From positions 7,269,001 to 7,333,000 of the forward strand of contig NC_050475.1 in the NCBI RefSeq assembly GCF_013373865.1: DNA of 64,000 bases. Reading direction: 5' to 3'. Shown here piece by piece: positions 33,390 through 45,100 of the stretch (position 1 is its first letter; every line of letters begins with the position of its first letter). Both the position numbers and the translations under genes were made by a program. The notes under the pieces were generated by a model. The model worked only from the letters and a program-made list of their open reading frames with translations, made no database searches and was not told where the DNA came from. This DNA comes from Monomorium pharaonis (lineage: Eukaryota > Arthropoda > Insecta > Hymenoptera > Formicidae).

Positions 33390-35698
33390 GAATATACAGC
33401 ACATAAATAATTTACAAATAATGCTTGTAAATAAGACGTAAACTGACATATAATAACTTACAAAATGTGTTTACAAAATTAATTAGAAAACAATAAACGT
33501 ATATACTAAGTAATAATAATGCAATATTAAAGAAGTTCATATGTACAGAGTGCAGATTTCCTTTTTATAACATTAAACATTAATGTTTTATTTGCGAAGA
33601 TATAAAATGTATACGAGTAAATTCAGTTGCTACTATTATTTTGTCAAGATTATGACAAGTAAATCTCGAAACATGGGTTTATGCGTATGCGAGCGCCACG
33701 TGAACGAGGCTTTTCGGAAGGAACGTATTACTCGCCGAGAGAGTGAGCAGGCATAAAGAAAGAGGGAGGAGGAGAGGGGGAGTGGAAGAGAATGGGAGAG
33801 AGAGAGAATCGTAGAATCAAATATCCGCCGTACTTTCACGGTACGCTTCCCTAATTTGTATTGCGTATGGCAGCGATGCCGAGATATTAGGAGCAGTTAT
33901 CGCAACGTATTGCTCCTAATCGGTCTCCACCCCCGAGGGGTGCCGGCGGCCGCGAGCGAAGGGTAGCAGCTCGCGTCGGACGAAGGCGGAAAATTGGGAA
34001 AGAGGGACGCGGCATCGAGAGAGGGCGAGAGACGGAAGACAGTTATATCGGGAGGAGATGGGGAGGGAGGTACATTGGTTCGAGAGGGAGGAAAAAAAGG
34101 AGAAAGAGATCGTGGGGCACGGCGTGAGCGAGAGCGAGAGGGCAAGAGTCGAAAGGGAGCGGCGCGAAAGACAGAGAAAGAGAGGAAGGGAAAGAGAACG
34201 ATCAGGGAACACAGCGTGCACTGGTGCTTTTGACAGGCCGATGAATTGAATAATCGCAAGTCGAGTCGAGTCGAGGGGGTCCCGCCAAATCTCAGTCCCC
34301 AATACGTCGGTATATAGATGTAGACGCCCGGCGTATCTCCGACCGAATGCGCGTACGTGCATGTGCGCGTGAAAGTAGTGTGTATATGTTTATATAAAAC
34401 ACATACAAATGCAATATATATATATAGAAAGGTGAGGAGGTTTTTTCGTGTTTGAGCTCCCATTCGTGGATTATCAGCTTCGTGAAAATGAGCACGTCGA
34501 TACGCTCTTCCCGTTGTTCAAATCATCCGATTTTAATCGAATCTTACTTCGCGTTCCGAGAAAGGGAGGATAAAGGCTGATCGTGCACCAATTATCCGGA
34601 TTCGTGCGTTTGTCAAAATCGATCGTAAGAGAATCGCAGATCTTCGCAAGAAGTCTTCTTTTGAAAAGAGAACTCTTGTGTCTGTCTTCATTGCACGCCA
34701 CGGTTCAAAATGCCAATTTATGCATATGAATACTGAAAAGAATGGTTGCAATTACATAATTTAACTGTAATTTATAGTTTAATCAAATTAAGAAATTATT
34801 GCAAAATTTATATACAAAATTACATACACATAAAAATTTATTATTACAGTTGGTCTAAAAAAATTATCCACTATTATAATTGTAATTTTACAAAAGTTTT
34901 TTACAGTGTAGTATAAGGGAGATTTAGAAAAAAATTTATATTCACTACAATTAACATTCCTTTACTGCATAAAAATATCAATTATATTTTTAATCCATAT
35001 CTTGATTTAACTATACTTGATTTTAACATTTAAAATTATCACAATTCTTTTTATAGTTTTATGAAGTTTTTTTAAATAGCAGAACTCTAAAAATAAAATT
35101 CTTATCACTAAAATTGTAGCAGCCTAACAAGTATAGGAATAAAATTTCCTCGAAATCACGATTATTTCACCGTGCAATTACAGTCACGAGTACCGAGCAC
35201 TTTTATCTCGGCACACACGCGCAACGCGAGATCGTCGGATTCGCCGGCGCTGTCCGCCCTACGCCGCACGTTCGTGACACCTACGCGATGCGTTTGATAT
35301 TCGAAGGCAAACACGAACAACCGAATGCCCGAATTAATATTATTAATTCGAGTGGCGGAGGATCCCGCGCGCGCGGCGGGGGAATTACGCGCTTCGACAG
35401 TTCGTAAGCCTCGAGCGGCGCCTGGCGCGCACGTGGCCCATTCCGCCTCTGCCCCGGTGCTTCTGTTTTCAACGTGTGCCCAGCGGGAGACGTAAGCCCG
35501 TAGCATCCCGGTAACGCGCGATGCTCGATTCCTCATCGGGAATGCACAGAGAAAGAGAGAGAGAGAGAGACACGCGCGAGATCGGCGATGAGAGGGGAAG
35601 AGCAGCTCTTTGAAATCCACCTGTCTTGAAGAAATCCTGCGTGCGGCTTACGATTCAATTTTTTTTAATAAAAAATCAATTATCTTATAAAATTGTAA
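33390..35698. other. Intergenic, purine-rich patch and no gene seen
   Basis: 33980-34210 is almost all purine on the plus strand. A short (TCGAG)n run is at 34260-34275. 34700-35160 is AT-rich and 35160-35640 GC-rich with (GA)n at 35554-35570. Long frames read through the low-complexity DNA only. Confidence 0.55.
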
Positions 35699-35932
35699 TT
35701 TACCCTCCTCGGACCAATCTGTTTTTCACTGCTTAATTAAGTCACTAGTAAATAATTGTGTTTTTCAAAAGGATTTTTTGGGCTCTAAAAAATCTGAGAA
35801 AATTGGCATAATCTTTTAGAAATATGATTGCATAATTATATAAATTAAGCTTTTCTCTGTACTTTGAAGCAGAATCTATAAAATAAAAGAAACCATCTGG
35901 ATCGACATTCATGTTGGTCCGCAGCGGGTTAA
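35699..35932. mobile_element. piggyBac-like non-autonomous element
   Basis: The left end, CCCTCCTCGGACCAAT after TTTA (35699-35702), and the right end, GTTGGTCCGCAGCGGG before TTAA (35929-35932), match as inverted repeats at 12 of 16 positions. TTAA is the obligatory piggyBac target; here the left copy has one change. The 200-bp interior is noncoding. Confidence 0.55.
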
Positions 35933-38169
35933 TATCGTACTATATTCCGAGAGGATTTCGAAATGCTCAAGTGACAAAAAGAAATCCTTACATTTCCCTA
36001 ATTTCATTCAGTAGAATAAAATTTGAGGAAGTAGGATTTTAGCGGAGGCCGTCCCGCAGACCTTATTTCGTTATTTCTTCCGGGAAAGTTGCGCGGGGAA
36101 GGTTGACGTTACGTGCCAAGCGGGAAAATTCGATATAAACTGTTTCACCGCTGGGGGGCGAAATTAATGACATTTCGCCGGTTCGTATGAAAAATCGCGT
36201 GCGTGGCATCGGCGCGCAGAGCTGCGCCGTTTACGATCGGTATCGGAGGTATAGAGTACAAACACGCGTGTCGTCGTCGTCGTCGTCGTGAAGGCAATAC
36301 GTTAGGTACAGGAGGCACAAGCCAAGACCGACCTGCCTACGTATCGTAAGGGTTTAGGTATAACCGGCTTCCGCTATGCGCATTCGGGTGTAGTCCGGGA
36401 TAGGGTACATGTCGGAGAATGAGAATGGGCGGAAACCAGTCAGAGGGGGAGAGAGAGAGAGAGAGAGAGACAGAGAGAGAGAGGAGAGAGAGCACGAGCT
36501 AAGCGAGCTAAGCGAGCCGAGAGAGAGTGCCCTGAGAGCCGAGTAGTCGAGTTGTAGTCGAGAGCCGAGAGTCGAGCGTCTGGTGCGTTTGACGTTGATA
36601 CCGCGATAAGATGAAAGAGCTTGGAAGCTTATATCCGAACCTATATGACTGTATTGTTGCGCACGTCTAAGCATGCACGTAATGCCGTGCCGATACAACG
36701 CTTGATACACATCTTAGACGTGCATGCCCCGTGTACGCGGCGCGGCTCGGCTCGGCTCGGCGTTTGCCCGCGTACCGCACGCGCGTTCTACGTATCGGGG
36801 AACGTATCAACGGAGGGATGATTGTGGAGAACGGGCGAAGGGGCACTCGCCGCACAAAGAGAAACGATCGGATCGTAAACAGACGCCGGGCGTAATTAGG
36901 GAATAATATCGGGAGGCTGAGCGGCATTGCCGGGATTTCGCTGCCGAATTAAATTTTAGAGGAGAATATACACGCGAAGGATAAACTGATCTTTAAAGTC
37001 AGCGGAAGTCTCGTCTGCTGGCACATTTCGATCGGTTGTACTCAATGGTTTTTATTATTGCATTGAATATATATATTTTTTTAATAATTTGTTTGGTACT
37101 CAAAGATAAAGTTGACAACTTCGATAATAATAGAAAACTCGATAAGTTAATTTCTTAGAAGTTGGGCAGTTTTAAAATTATTTCAAATTAATTAAAAGTA
37201 TAGCAAGCAAATTGTATTTTTTTTAATTTAATTAAAATTTATAACATATTTTCTCTACGATGCTAAAAATAACAAAGTTTTAATAAAATATTTAAAAATC
37301 TCTACATAACTAGATAAATAAATAAAAAAAAATACCGATTAACGCTAAATGTTACTTTTCAAATTGTAAACTATTCGCTTATCGTTGCCACTTCTTTGAA
37401 TGGCAAGCAGCCATAACGTGCGAACACGTCAGGCCGAAGGTGTCGTAACCTGATGTCCGACTCACCTCTTTCCGCAATTGGTTTCCGGCTGCGTCGCGAC
37501 GCGTCGTGTCGTTTTCGCTTCTTCGTTTTTCATTCGGGCGAGCCGAAAGGGAAAGAGCGTGGGCGATGCGTTTATTTAAAACTGCAGGTGCCCGATGGAA
37601 AAAATGCCTCTCCACTACCTGGGCAACACGTGGGTGCGTGCGTGTATACGTTACGTAGAGGGTGCACACCGACGCCGGCTCTCCTGCGGCTGACGAGCGG
37701 CCGAACAACAACAAACGCCAACAGGAAAACGCAGAACCGCGGCCCCGATTGCGGCTTGAAAATCAAACCGGGCCATTGTCCAGGGGACACGTCCTATTAG
37801 TTTTCCATTTATCCGTGATTTCCTTCCCGCGCCGCGTCCCCCCCCCCCCTTTTTTTTCACGCGGTGGATTCACAGGCAAGACAATTCGATATACAATTAT
37901 GCGACGTTCAATCAACTGTCACTCTTAGGATTTTTGCATCTGTATTGCGATATTGTGCCGGAAAGCATATTGTTTCGTGTACCACAGAGAAATTGAATAA
38001 ACACCAATTCGCAGTGCTCAAGCCAAAATGTAAATTCAATTATTATTTTCACCGCAATAAAAATTTTGTATGTAATTCCTTGTAAGCTCAATGCCCATTT
38101 TCCATCAATGTAGATTAATTTTTTTTCCCCTCTTGGTTGAACTTACTCTTTATCTTTTTCTAGTTCCAC
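35933..38169. other. Intergenic, no gene recognised
   Basis: GC-rich at 36030-36960, with (CGT)n at 36269-36290 and (GA)n at 36449-36490 followed by GAGCC/AAGCGAGC-type short repeats to about 36580. AT-rich at 37030-37370, mixed at 37380-37870. A C9-T9-like homopolymer junction is at about 37840-37857. Frames are low-complexity. Confidence 0.55.
36449..36490 (+). repeat. (GA)n microsatellite
   Basis: GA run with one CAGAGA interruption, followed by imperfect GAGCTAAGCGAGC-type repeats to about 36580. Confidence 0.9.
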
Positions 38170-38400
38170 TCCGGTGGAAATTTTTCACACGTGTGAATTT
38201 TGATTCGTATAAAAGATCTGCAAGATTTTCTAACGATCTAAAAAGTTATAAAATTATGTGCAGAATTTTTCATATGGTTTTTCAGAATTTCTGTATAATT
38301 TTATAACATTTTAAAAAATCTCTCAGATTTTTTATACGAATCCTAGAGTATTTCAGAATTCATAGATATGAAAAATTTTGAGAAAAATTTTCATCACGGT
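38170..38400. mobile_element. 231-bp palindromic MITE-like element
   Basis: Outer ends TCCGGTGGAAATTTTTCAC and GAAAAATTTTCATCACGGT are inverted. Inside, 38202-38342 is a long imperfect palindrome starting GATTCGTATAAAAGATCTG and ending TTTTTTATACGAATC, centred near CATATG at about 38271. Noncoding. Confidence 0.7.
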
Positions 38401-39519
38401 AAGAAGTAGAAAAAGATAACAAGTAAATTAAAATAAGATAAAAATTACTTTACATCGATGAAAATAAACATTAATCGCGCGAGATGTAAAAACTTTTTAA
38501 ACCATTTTTTAAATTATACATTTTTTTTAAATCAAAATGTAAGAGTGCTGACAATTCTCTCGTACACACGCGTCTCATTATCGTTCAAATATATAACTAT
38601 ATTAAAAAAAAAATTATTCGTCATGCGTGGCATGTATTCTAAATCTCATGCGACCGTTCGCATTTTACCGAGATTAAAGAACCGAACCTTTTTTTTTTCT
38701 TTTTCACGAGCAAAAGATCCATATTGCACAACCGCGTCCATTTAACCGCGGCCGTATGGAAGAGCGAGCGTTTTCTCGCCGACGCGAATAAAAAACGCTC
38801 CTTCCGCATGTCCCGTCATTACATGGAAAATCTTGCCGCGTCCGCGATCTGCGCGATATAATCCGCAGAGTGCGTGCTCCACGTCACGCACGGGGGGGCA
38901 GAGTGCCATCCACGCGCGATTACACGTACATGTGGCATTGATTGGTCGAGCGGAGTGGCTCTCGAGTGTCTTAAAGGGCGTCCCCGAGGGACGGAGACGC
39001 TTCGGCGGGGTGGCGGCGGCGGCGGCGGCGACGGCGGCGGTGGCACAAACCGACGACGACGGTATTATAGTTGCTATCTGTCTTCGCGTATGTATGTCGG
39101 TCGGCAGTCAGGAACACTCGTCCAGAAATGTCACCCGCACGCCGCGTCTATAAAGGATTTCTATGGATCGGTCGCGTGCCACCGTGCGAGCTATATACGC
39201 CGAGCTTAGCGCGTGCACGTCCACCGATCTCCTTCCTAAGTAGGAGAGGAGAGGAGACATCAGCCCACCGAGCCGATTACATCCCCGGGCGTTGTAAGTC
39301 CGCCCCCGTTCGTGTAATTCCGCGCGCTCTATCTCTTTGACAGACAACGGCGGTCTTTCATCTCTGATCGATGATTGCGCGATAGAGACTCCGTCGGTCC
39401 AGATCGGGGATTTCCCCTTCCCGCTTTCTCGTACGTGGTTAAAGCGTGAGGCGTCATGATTGTTTTTCATTGGTTCCTACGTTTCAAACGAAATCGACAT
39501 TTACGAGAACATCGATTTC

Positions 39520-39550
<31 letters not shown>

Positions 39551-40650
39551 CTTCGTCTAAAAGTTGTAGAGAGAAACGCACTATGTCCTTTTACTATTCT
39601 TGAGAAGAACGGCGAACGTTCCTCTAAACAAAAAACTTTCCGTATTACAGATGTATATAATTCCACGTGGAAAGTTTTCTATTTAGGTGGGAAAAGCTTT
39701 TATTTAGAAACATATTCATTATTCTCCTTCTTTCAATTCCCTTTGTCTTCCCCTTTTTTTCCGCCCCAAGAGAAAATTGCATACGCGCAACAAAAATTTG
39801 TACTACTGCAAGTTAAAAAGATTGACGAATCAAATTATTCCCCGACTCGACCCAGATCCGCGTGAGTAAATCGCGACGCCGCCAAGTCGTCTATTAAGTA
39901 GGAAAATACAAGGGGTGGTTCTCTTCTATAGCGGTATGCGTGAGCGTCGTCGTCGCCTTAATGCTCGAATTATTCGGCTCTTTATTTCCAAATGGCAGTA
40001 AAAAGTTTCCGCGACATTAGGCATCTTGTCTCTATTCGGGAGGCTTACATGGTCCAGGCAGCGGGTTATGCAAATTTACGAGGACCGAATGCTTGCCATG
40101 AGGATTCCGTTGCAAGAGCAACGAAGCAGAGGATGGAACGAGAAAGAGAAAGAGAGAGAGAGAGAGGGGGGGAGGGGAAAGAAAGGAGGCAAGAGAGCTT
40201 TTAATTACCAAATTATGCGGAGGCTGTTTATTGCCGAGTGTGCCGAGCGGAGGTCACCTTAATCGTTCAATCGAGCGGATGACGGATAAAGAGAAAATGC
40301 TGCCTACCCCCGAGGAGCGACCGCGCCTTTCATCCGCGAATAATTAATGTACACGCCGGCGTTGTAATTGCTTGTTAATAGGCGCGACGCATCTGCTCTC
40401 TCTTTCCTCGATCGCCAGAGTGCATACGTTCAACAAAAAAAAAAAAACCCTCTGTTACCGTGACTTAAATTATATCGAGGGGAGCGCGAAATTTGCGAGA
40501 GTGAGATACGTTGGCCGAGGAAAAGTTGGCAAAAACTACGTTTGAAAAACGACGTTGAAATTGGATTACCACGTCCCGACAGTGTAACACCGCGCCGTTG
40601 AATGTATATTCAACCTCATATAATTATTTATTCCGGTAATATAATTTCTT
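38401..40650. other. Intergenic, no gene recognised
   Basis: CpG-rich at 38740-39440, including a GGC/GGT-rich trinucleotide run at 39007-39060. (GA)n runs at 39520-39550 and 40150-40166. Frames here translate the repeats. Confidence 0.55.
39520..39550 (+). repeat. (GA)n microsatellite
   Basis: Uninterrupted GA run apart from one GAAAG, in the 5' distal region. Confidence 0.95.
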
Positions 40651-40659
40651 ATTTTATTT

Positions 40660-42195
40660 AATTAAATTTGTTATTCATGCAAATTTTAAGCCGAGCATTG
40701 AAACGCGATTTGACGCTGAGCAGAAATTAAATTAGTCAATGTGAATGTACACTTGGCTGACGTGAAAGAAAATTAATTTAAATGCGCCCTTAAAGCATTC
40801 ATAACTTGTTCCTCGCGTAGGGAATGTTTTACGTCCGTCCGATTTACGGCAACGAAATCTCTTTAAATAAAAATTTCCCATCTAATTATCAAGCGTTATT
40901 ACATTTAATCATCTGGCGCATTTTAAGCCAAACCTGTAACCTTTAATTTACATTTTCTTTTACTCTCAAAATTTCTTTTTATTGCATAAATCGACTTATA
41001 TATTAATTCATATTCTATTTTTATTTGAATATATATTATTATTTTCTGTCACTGTCATAAAAATGCAGCTGCTATTTAAAATTATATTACACAAGCACAA
41101 GTCTGGAACAAATGAAAAACTGAGCATTACACGGGGTTCACGAGAAACGTGATTAAAGGGCGATTGGATGTAGTCAAAGTTTAAATGCGGTCTTAAAGCA
41201 TTCATAACTTGTTCCTGGAGTAGAGAATATTTTACATCCGTTTGATTTACAACAGAATCTCTTTAGATATAAACTTCCAATCTAATTATCAAGCCTTATT
41301 ACATTTAATCATCCGGCGCAAATTAGATTATCTGTCCGTAACTTTTAATTCTTTTTAATCTTACAGGTTTTTTTATTTTATCACATTAATCAAAACTTAT
41401 GTAGCAAAAAGTACTCAAATACTGGCATATCGTTGTGTTTTTGAATAGCATTTCTTAAACAAAAACTAAAAATAAAACTTTTAAAACATAAATGTAAACT
41501 AGAAAAGATCTTCTATTATATTAGATCATGTAGCAGTTTTTATAATACTGTTTTTTATTTTGTAATAATTGTTTTTGCAATATAACGAAGAAGAATAAGC
41601 GTGAGAAATTAGACTCAAAGCTGGTATAGGAAACTACATTTCCCTTTCTTTAATATGAGTCATTTGTACAAGATGTTTGCAAATTGATATACATGAGAAG
41701 CCTTTCACTTTGATAACATTTTTGTCGATGATACAAATATCTTATGTTCCGAAAAACGCAAAATATAGCGTGATTATTATATAAAGATTAGGTTAAATTA
41801 GATTAGTTTTTAGTAGATTTTATATTTATGTATATATCGAAAAGAGCTATAAATGTATAAACTGTGGATTTTTATTTCTTTAATTATCTAAGCATTTGCA
41901 TTTGCAAATATCTAGACATAATTTTATTTTATTAATAGAGTGCGCAATGTTTAGATTAGAGAAATAAGAGGGTGCCAGTTTAAGAGGCTTATACCAGTAT
42001 TGGCGACTTTCCTCTATTTGTTCATATTTTATCTATTTATTTGCTTGTTATCTTTTGTAACTGTTATATAAAAATGTAGCCACCGTTTAAAATTGTACAC
42101 ATTATACACAAATCTAACAGTAATAAGGCAAATGAAAAATTGAGCAATACATATACGAGAAACGCGATAAAAGGAACATAGTCGAAGTTTATGTC
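40660..42195. repeat. About 400-bp degenerate tandem repeat interrupted by a transposon
   Basis: Unit 1 (about 40660-41040) and unit 2 (about 41060-41400, resuming 42019-42060) share TTAAAGCATTCATAACTTGT at 40791 and 41192 and a 145-bp homologous stretch (40782-40926 versus 41181-41326). A third, partial unit matches AATGAAAAACTGAGCA (41111) with AATGAAAAATTGAGCA (42131). The 1020-base gap between these last two equals one 401-base period plus about 619 bases, the length of the inserted element at 41401-42019. Confidence 0.75.
41401..42019. mobile_element. Non-autonomous terminal-inverted-repeat element, copy B
   Basis: About 619 bp, homologous to 3438-3911. The right end is TACCAGTATTGGCGACTTTC followed by CTC; the left end, AAAAAGTACTCAAATACTGG, is a degraded inverted match. 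Its boundaries are fixed independently by where it breaks the surrounding 400-bp tandem repeat. No open frame is present. Confidence 0.75.
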
Positions 42196-45100
42196 CTACT
42201 TCCCTACACCGAGAGAGGCGAAGTCGATCCTCTCGAAGGTGCGTTCGATCGTCGTCCTTCGGTGTACCGCATCCACGCGCACAGACGCACAAACGGAACG
42301 GAATGGTCCACGCACACAGAGCCGCGTAAGTGTAGCCGTGGACCTTCCTAGCAGCGGAGCTATGCCGTGCAACGCGAGAGGAGTTGGTTGGTTCCATTTG
42401 AGTCAGGGTATCGAGGTGTCAATAGCAGCTGCTATGTTACACACAAGACCCCTGCCTACGGCACCCCCTTGTTGTATTCACTTCACTTCTTCACCCTTAT
42501 CTACAGCTCGGACTTGGATATTAGAGAGGGATATTCATGTTCAGACGGTAAACGAGCTCTCTACGAAGATCTTTCTAGCCCGATATCTATCATTATAATG
42601 GAACATAGTTATGATTATAATGGGGTACGATAATAATGCGATTCAGATTGATTCGCGCATAAATCGGACGAGTAAATCCTCATACAAATTCTTTCTCAAT
42701 GAGATGATCCGTAAACAATCCAATTAATGAGATAATTAAAAGTGGAAGAGATAAAAGAATTATCAGATACGTAATAAATACTTCATAGTTAGATTTCTAT
42801 TTATTCTATTTATTCTATTTCTTCTATTTCCATTATTCTACAATTTTTTTTCAAATTTTAGAATGTAAAGCTATGAAAAAAATATTTAGTTACTATCGAC
42901 CTATAAATATAAGACCTATAAATATAATCGATCGATTGTATCAATTCGCCAATGTGTACGTGGCATATTCCAATATTATTTAAATCGTGCAAAAAAATAT
43001 ATAAAAAATGTTTTTATTTATTCTCATCGTTATATATTTTTTATGCGATTCGTGATTATTGTGTAAATACGCAATCGATCATCAACAATGCGTTTCGATG
43101 TAATCCGGTGTGATTCGCGCAAATGGGAAGGAAAAAAAACCGGGCACGTCGTTCGCGCGCCCGTTCGAGCCAGGGTGCAATTAGAGAAGGCAGGCCTCCG
43201 GTCCGTACCACCGAGAGAGGGTGCGGTTGAACGGCGACAGTATGCAAGTCACTCCAGCGCGATAAAATGCTCTTCCTCTCGCGGATGCCACGTAGCGATG
43301 CGGGTAGTACTCGCTCGCTCGCGCATCCGCTTGCAGAGGACTGCAAGGGGTAGGTAGGTGGAGCAGCACACCCCCGCTGTTTTTAAGCGTCGATGACTAA
43401 TTGGCGATGTCGCGGCCAGGCGCTGAGACACACCCCGCCCTATCTCTTTCTCTCTCTTCTTTCCTTCTCTCTCTCCCTCTCTCTCTCTCTCTCGATCCTT
43501 TCTCAACACAGTCCCTCTTCTCCTCTCTGGTCCGTCCACATTCTCCCTCGCATTTCGTCTCGACCCTCATCCCGAGTCGGTTCTACCGTCTACATACATA
43601 CGTACATCCCTCTCACGCGACGTATCGAGATACTTTTCTAGTTGCGCGATGGATCATTTTTTTCTATTCTTTTCAATAATCAGAAATTGAAACGATTATT
43701 GGTACAATATTAGGAAAATATTGTGGTTTGATCGTAGAAGATAAATCAAAGCTTAAAGTAAACGTGGAAATGTTAAAACGTAAACTGTTTACTATAAAGA
43801 AAAAATTAATGTAATATTTTTAATAAAACAGCTGTCAATACAATTAATATATAACGATAAGAACTTGGTAGTTCATTACAAAAAATTTTATCTTATACAA
43901 TATATTCCGTTATAATATATGTGAATATTATATATATCTTCAATATTAAAGTAATAATAGTTTTATTAAAATTTATTTATATAAATTTTGATATTAATAT
44001 AAAATTCATGAATTATATTTTGTGGATTTAAAAGCAAGTACAATGTTTTTTAAATAAAATCTCATTTTTGATTTCTCTGGATAGGAAAATTTATTACGCC
44101 ATGTGTGGCGGTCTTTGAGAATTTATCACGTCACGGGTTCATGAAACTAATCAGCGTTGGATATACCTCGTAATAATTTATGCGTTCAAACTTTATTATG
44201 GTAATCCGCGATATGCATTCCAAACATTGTAATTACATTGTGAATTGTGGATTTCTATTACCTTGGCTGAGCCATCGCGCTTCTCAGAGAGAGAAAAGGA
44301 TGACTTTTCATTAATATGAGATAAAATTATTCATTTATACGAATATTAATAGAAGATTTCTTCGTACGTTTTAATTATAAAATCTTTTATAAAATTTTTA
44401 CAAAGAGAGCAATTAATTTTTTTCCAAAATGCAACGCTATACAAAATTATTACGTGGCTTTAAAAGCATTTAGAAGAAACATTTTAACAATTAATAAGTA
44501 TAAACGGATAATAATAACGTGTTTATCATATAAATATAATTTTACGTAAATTTCAACTGTATTTTTATTTCAGATGAGAGTGACTGAAAAATGTTTAAAG
44601 CTAAAAGTTGGAAGATCAAAAAGCAGAGATCTGCAAAGAATTTCGAGAAAGAATTAGAATTTATTGAAAGGGTGCTCTTAATTTCATTAAAGATAATTGA
44701 AAAAGGGGTGATACTTTTACAACATCCTGTACACATTTACACAAGGTCGACTTCGTTATTGCTTACTCTTCTACTGTGTGAGGGCAGAATGGTACTCTTC
44801 TATCTCAATGAACCGGCTGGAAGGAGGAAGCGAAATAGAGGAAGGGACGATACCCCTTCGTTAAAGGCGTTGGTTAACACTTGGCTATAATAACGTAATA
44901 TAGCAGGTACAGTCCGTCCAAGCAGCTCCAGCCATATATATTTTAAGAATTATAAAAATATTTTAATATTTTTAATTATACGTGTAGACATATCTACTTA
45001 ACACTTATTGTATTTATTATCTAGTAGAAATTATAGCATGACTTGTAAAATATAAACAAAATTAAGCAATAATTGCAAATTAAAGGGGATAATAAAAATC

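Noticed and set aside
34294..34326. Perfect initiator TCAGTC followed by AGACG
   Set aside because: AGACG falls at +29 rather than +28; DPE function needs exact spacing, and no transcript model supports it.
44591..44890. 99-codon Lys-rich plus-strand open frame
   Set aside because: No motif, no splice-supported neighbours, composition expected from local AT-rich DNA.
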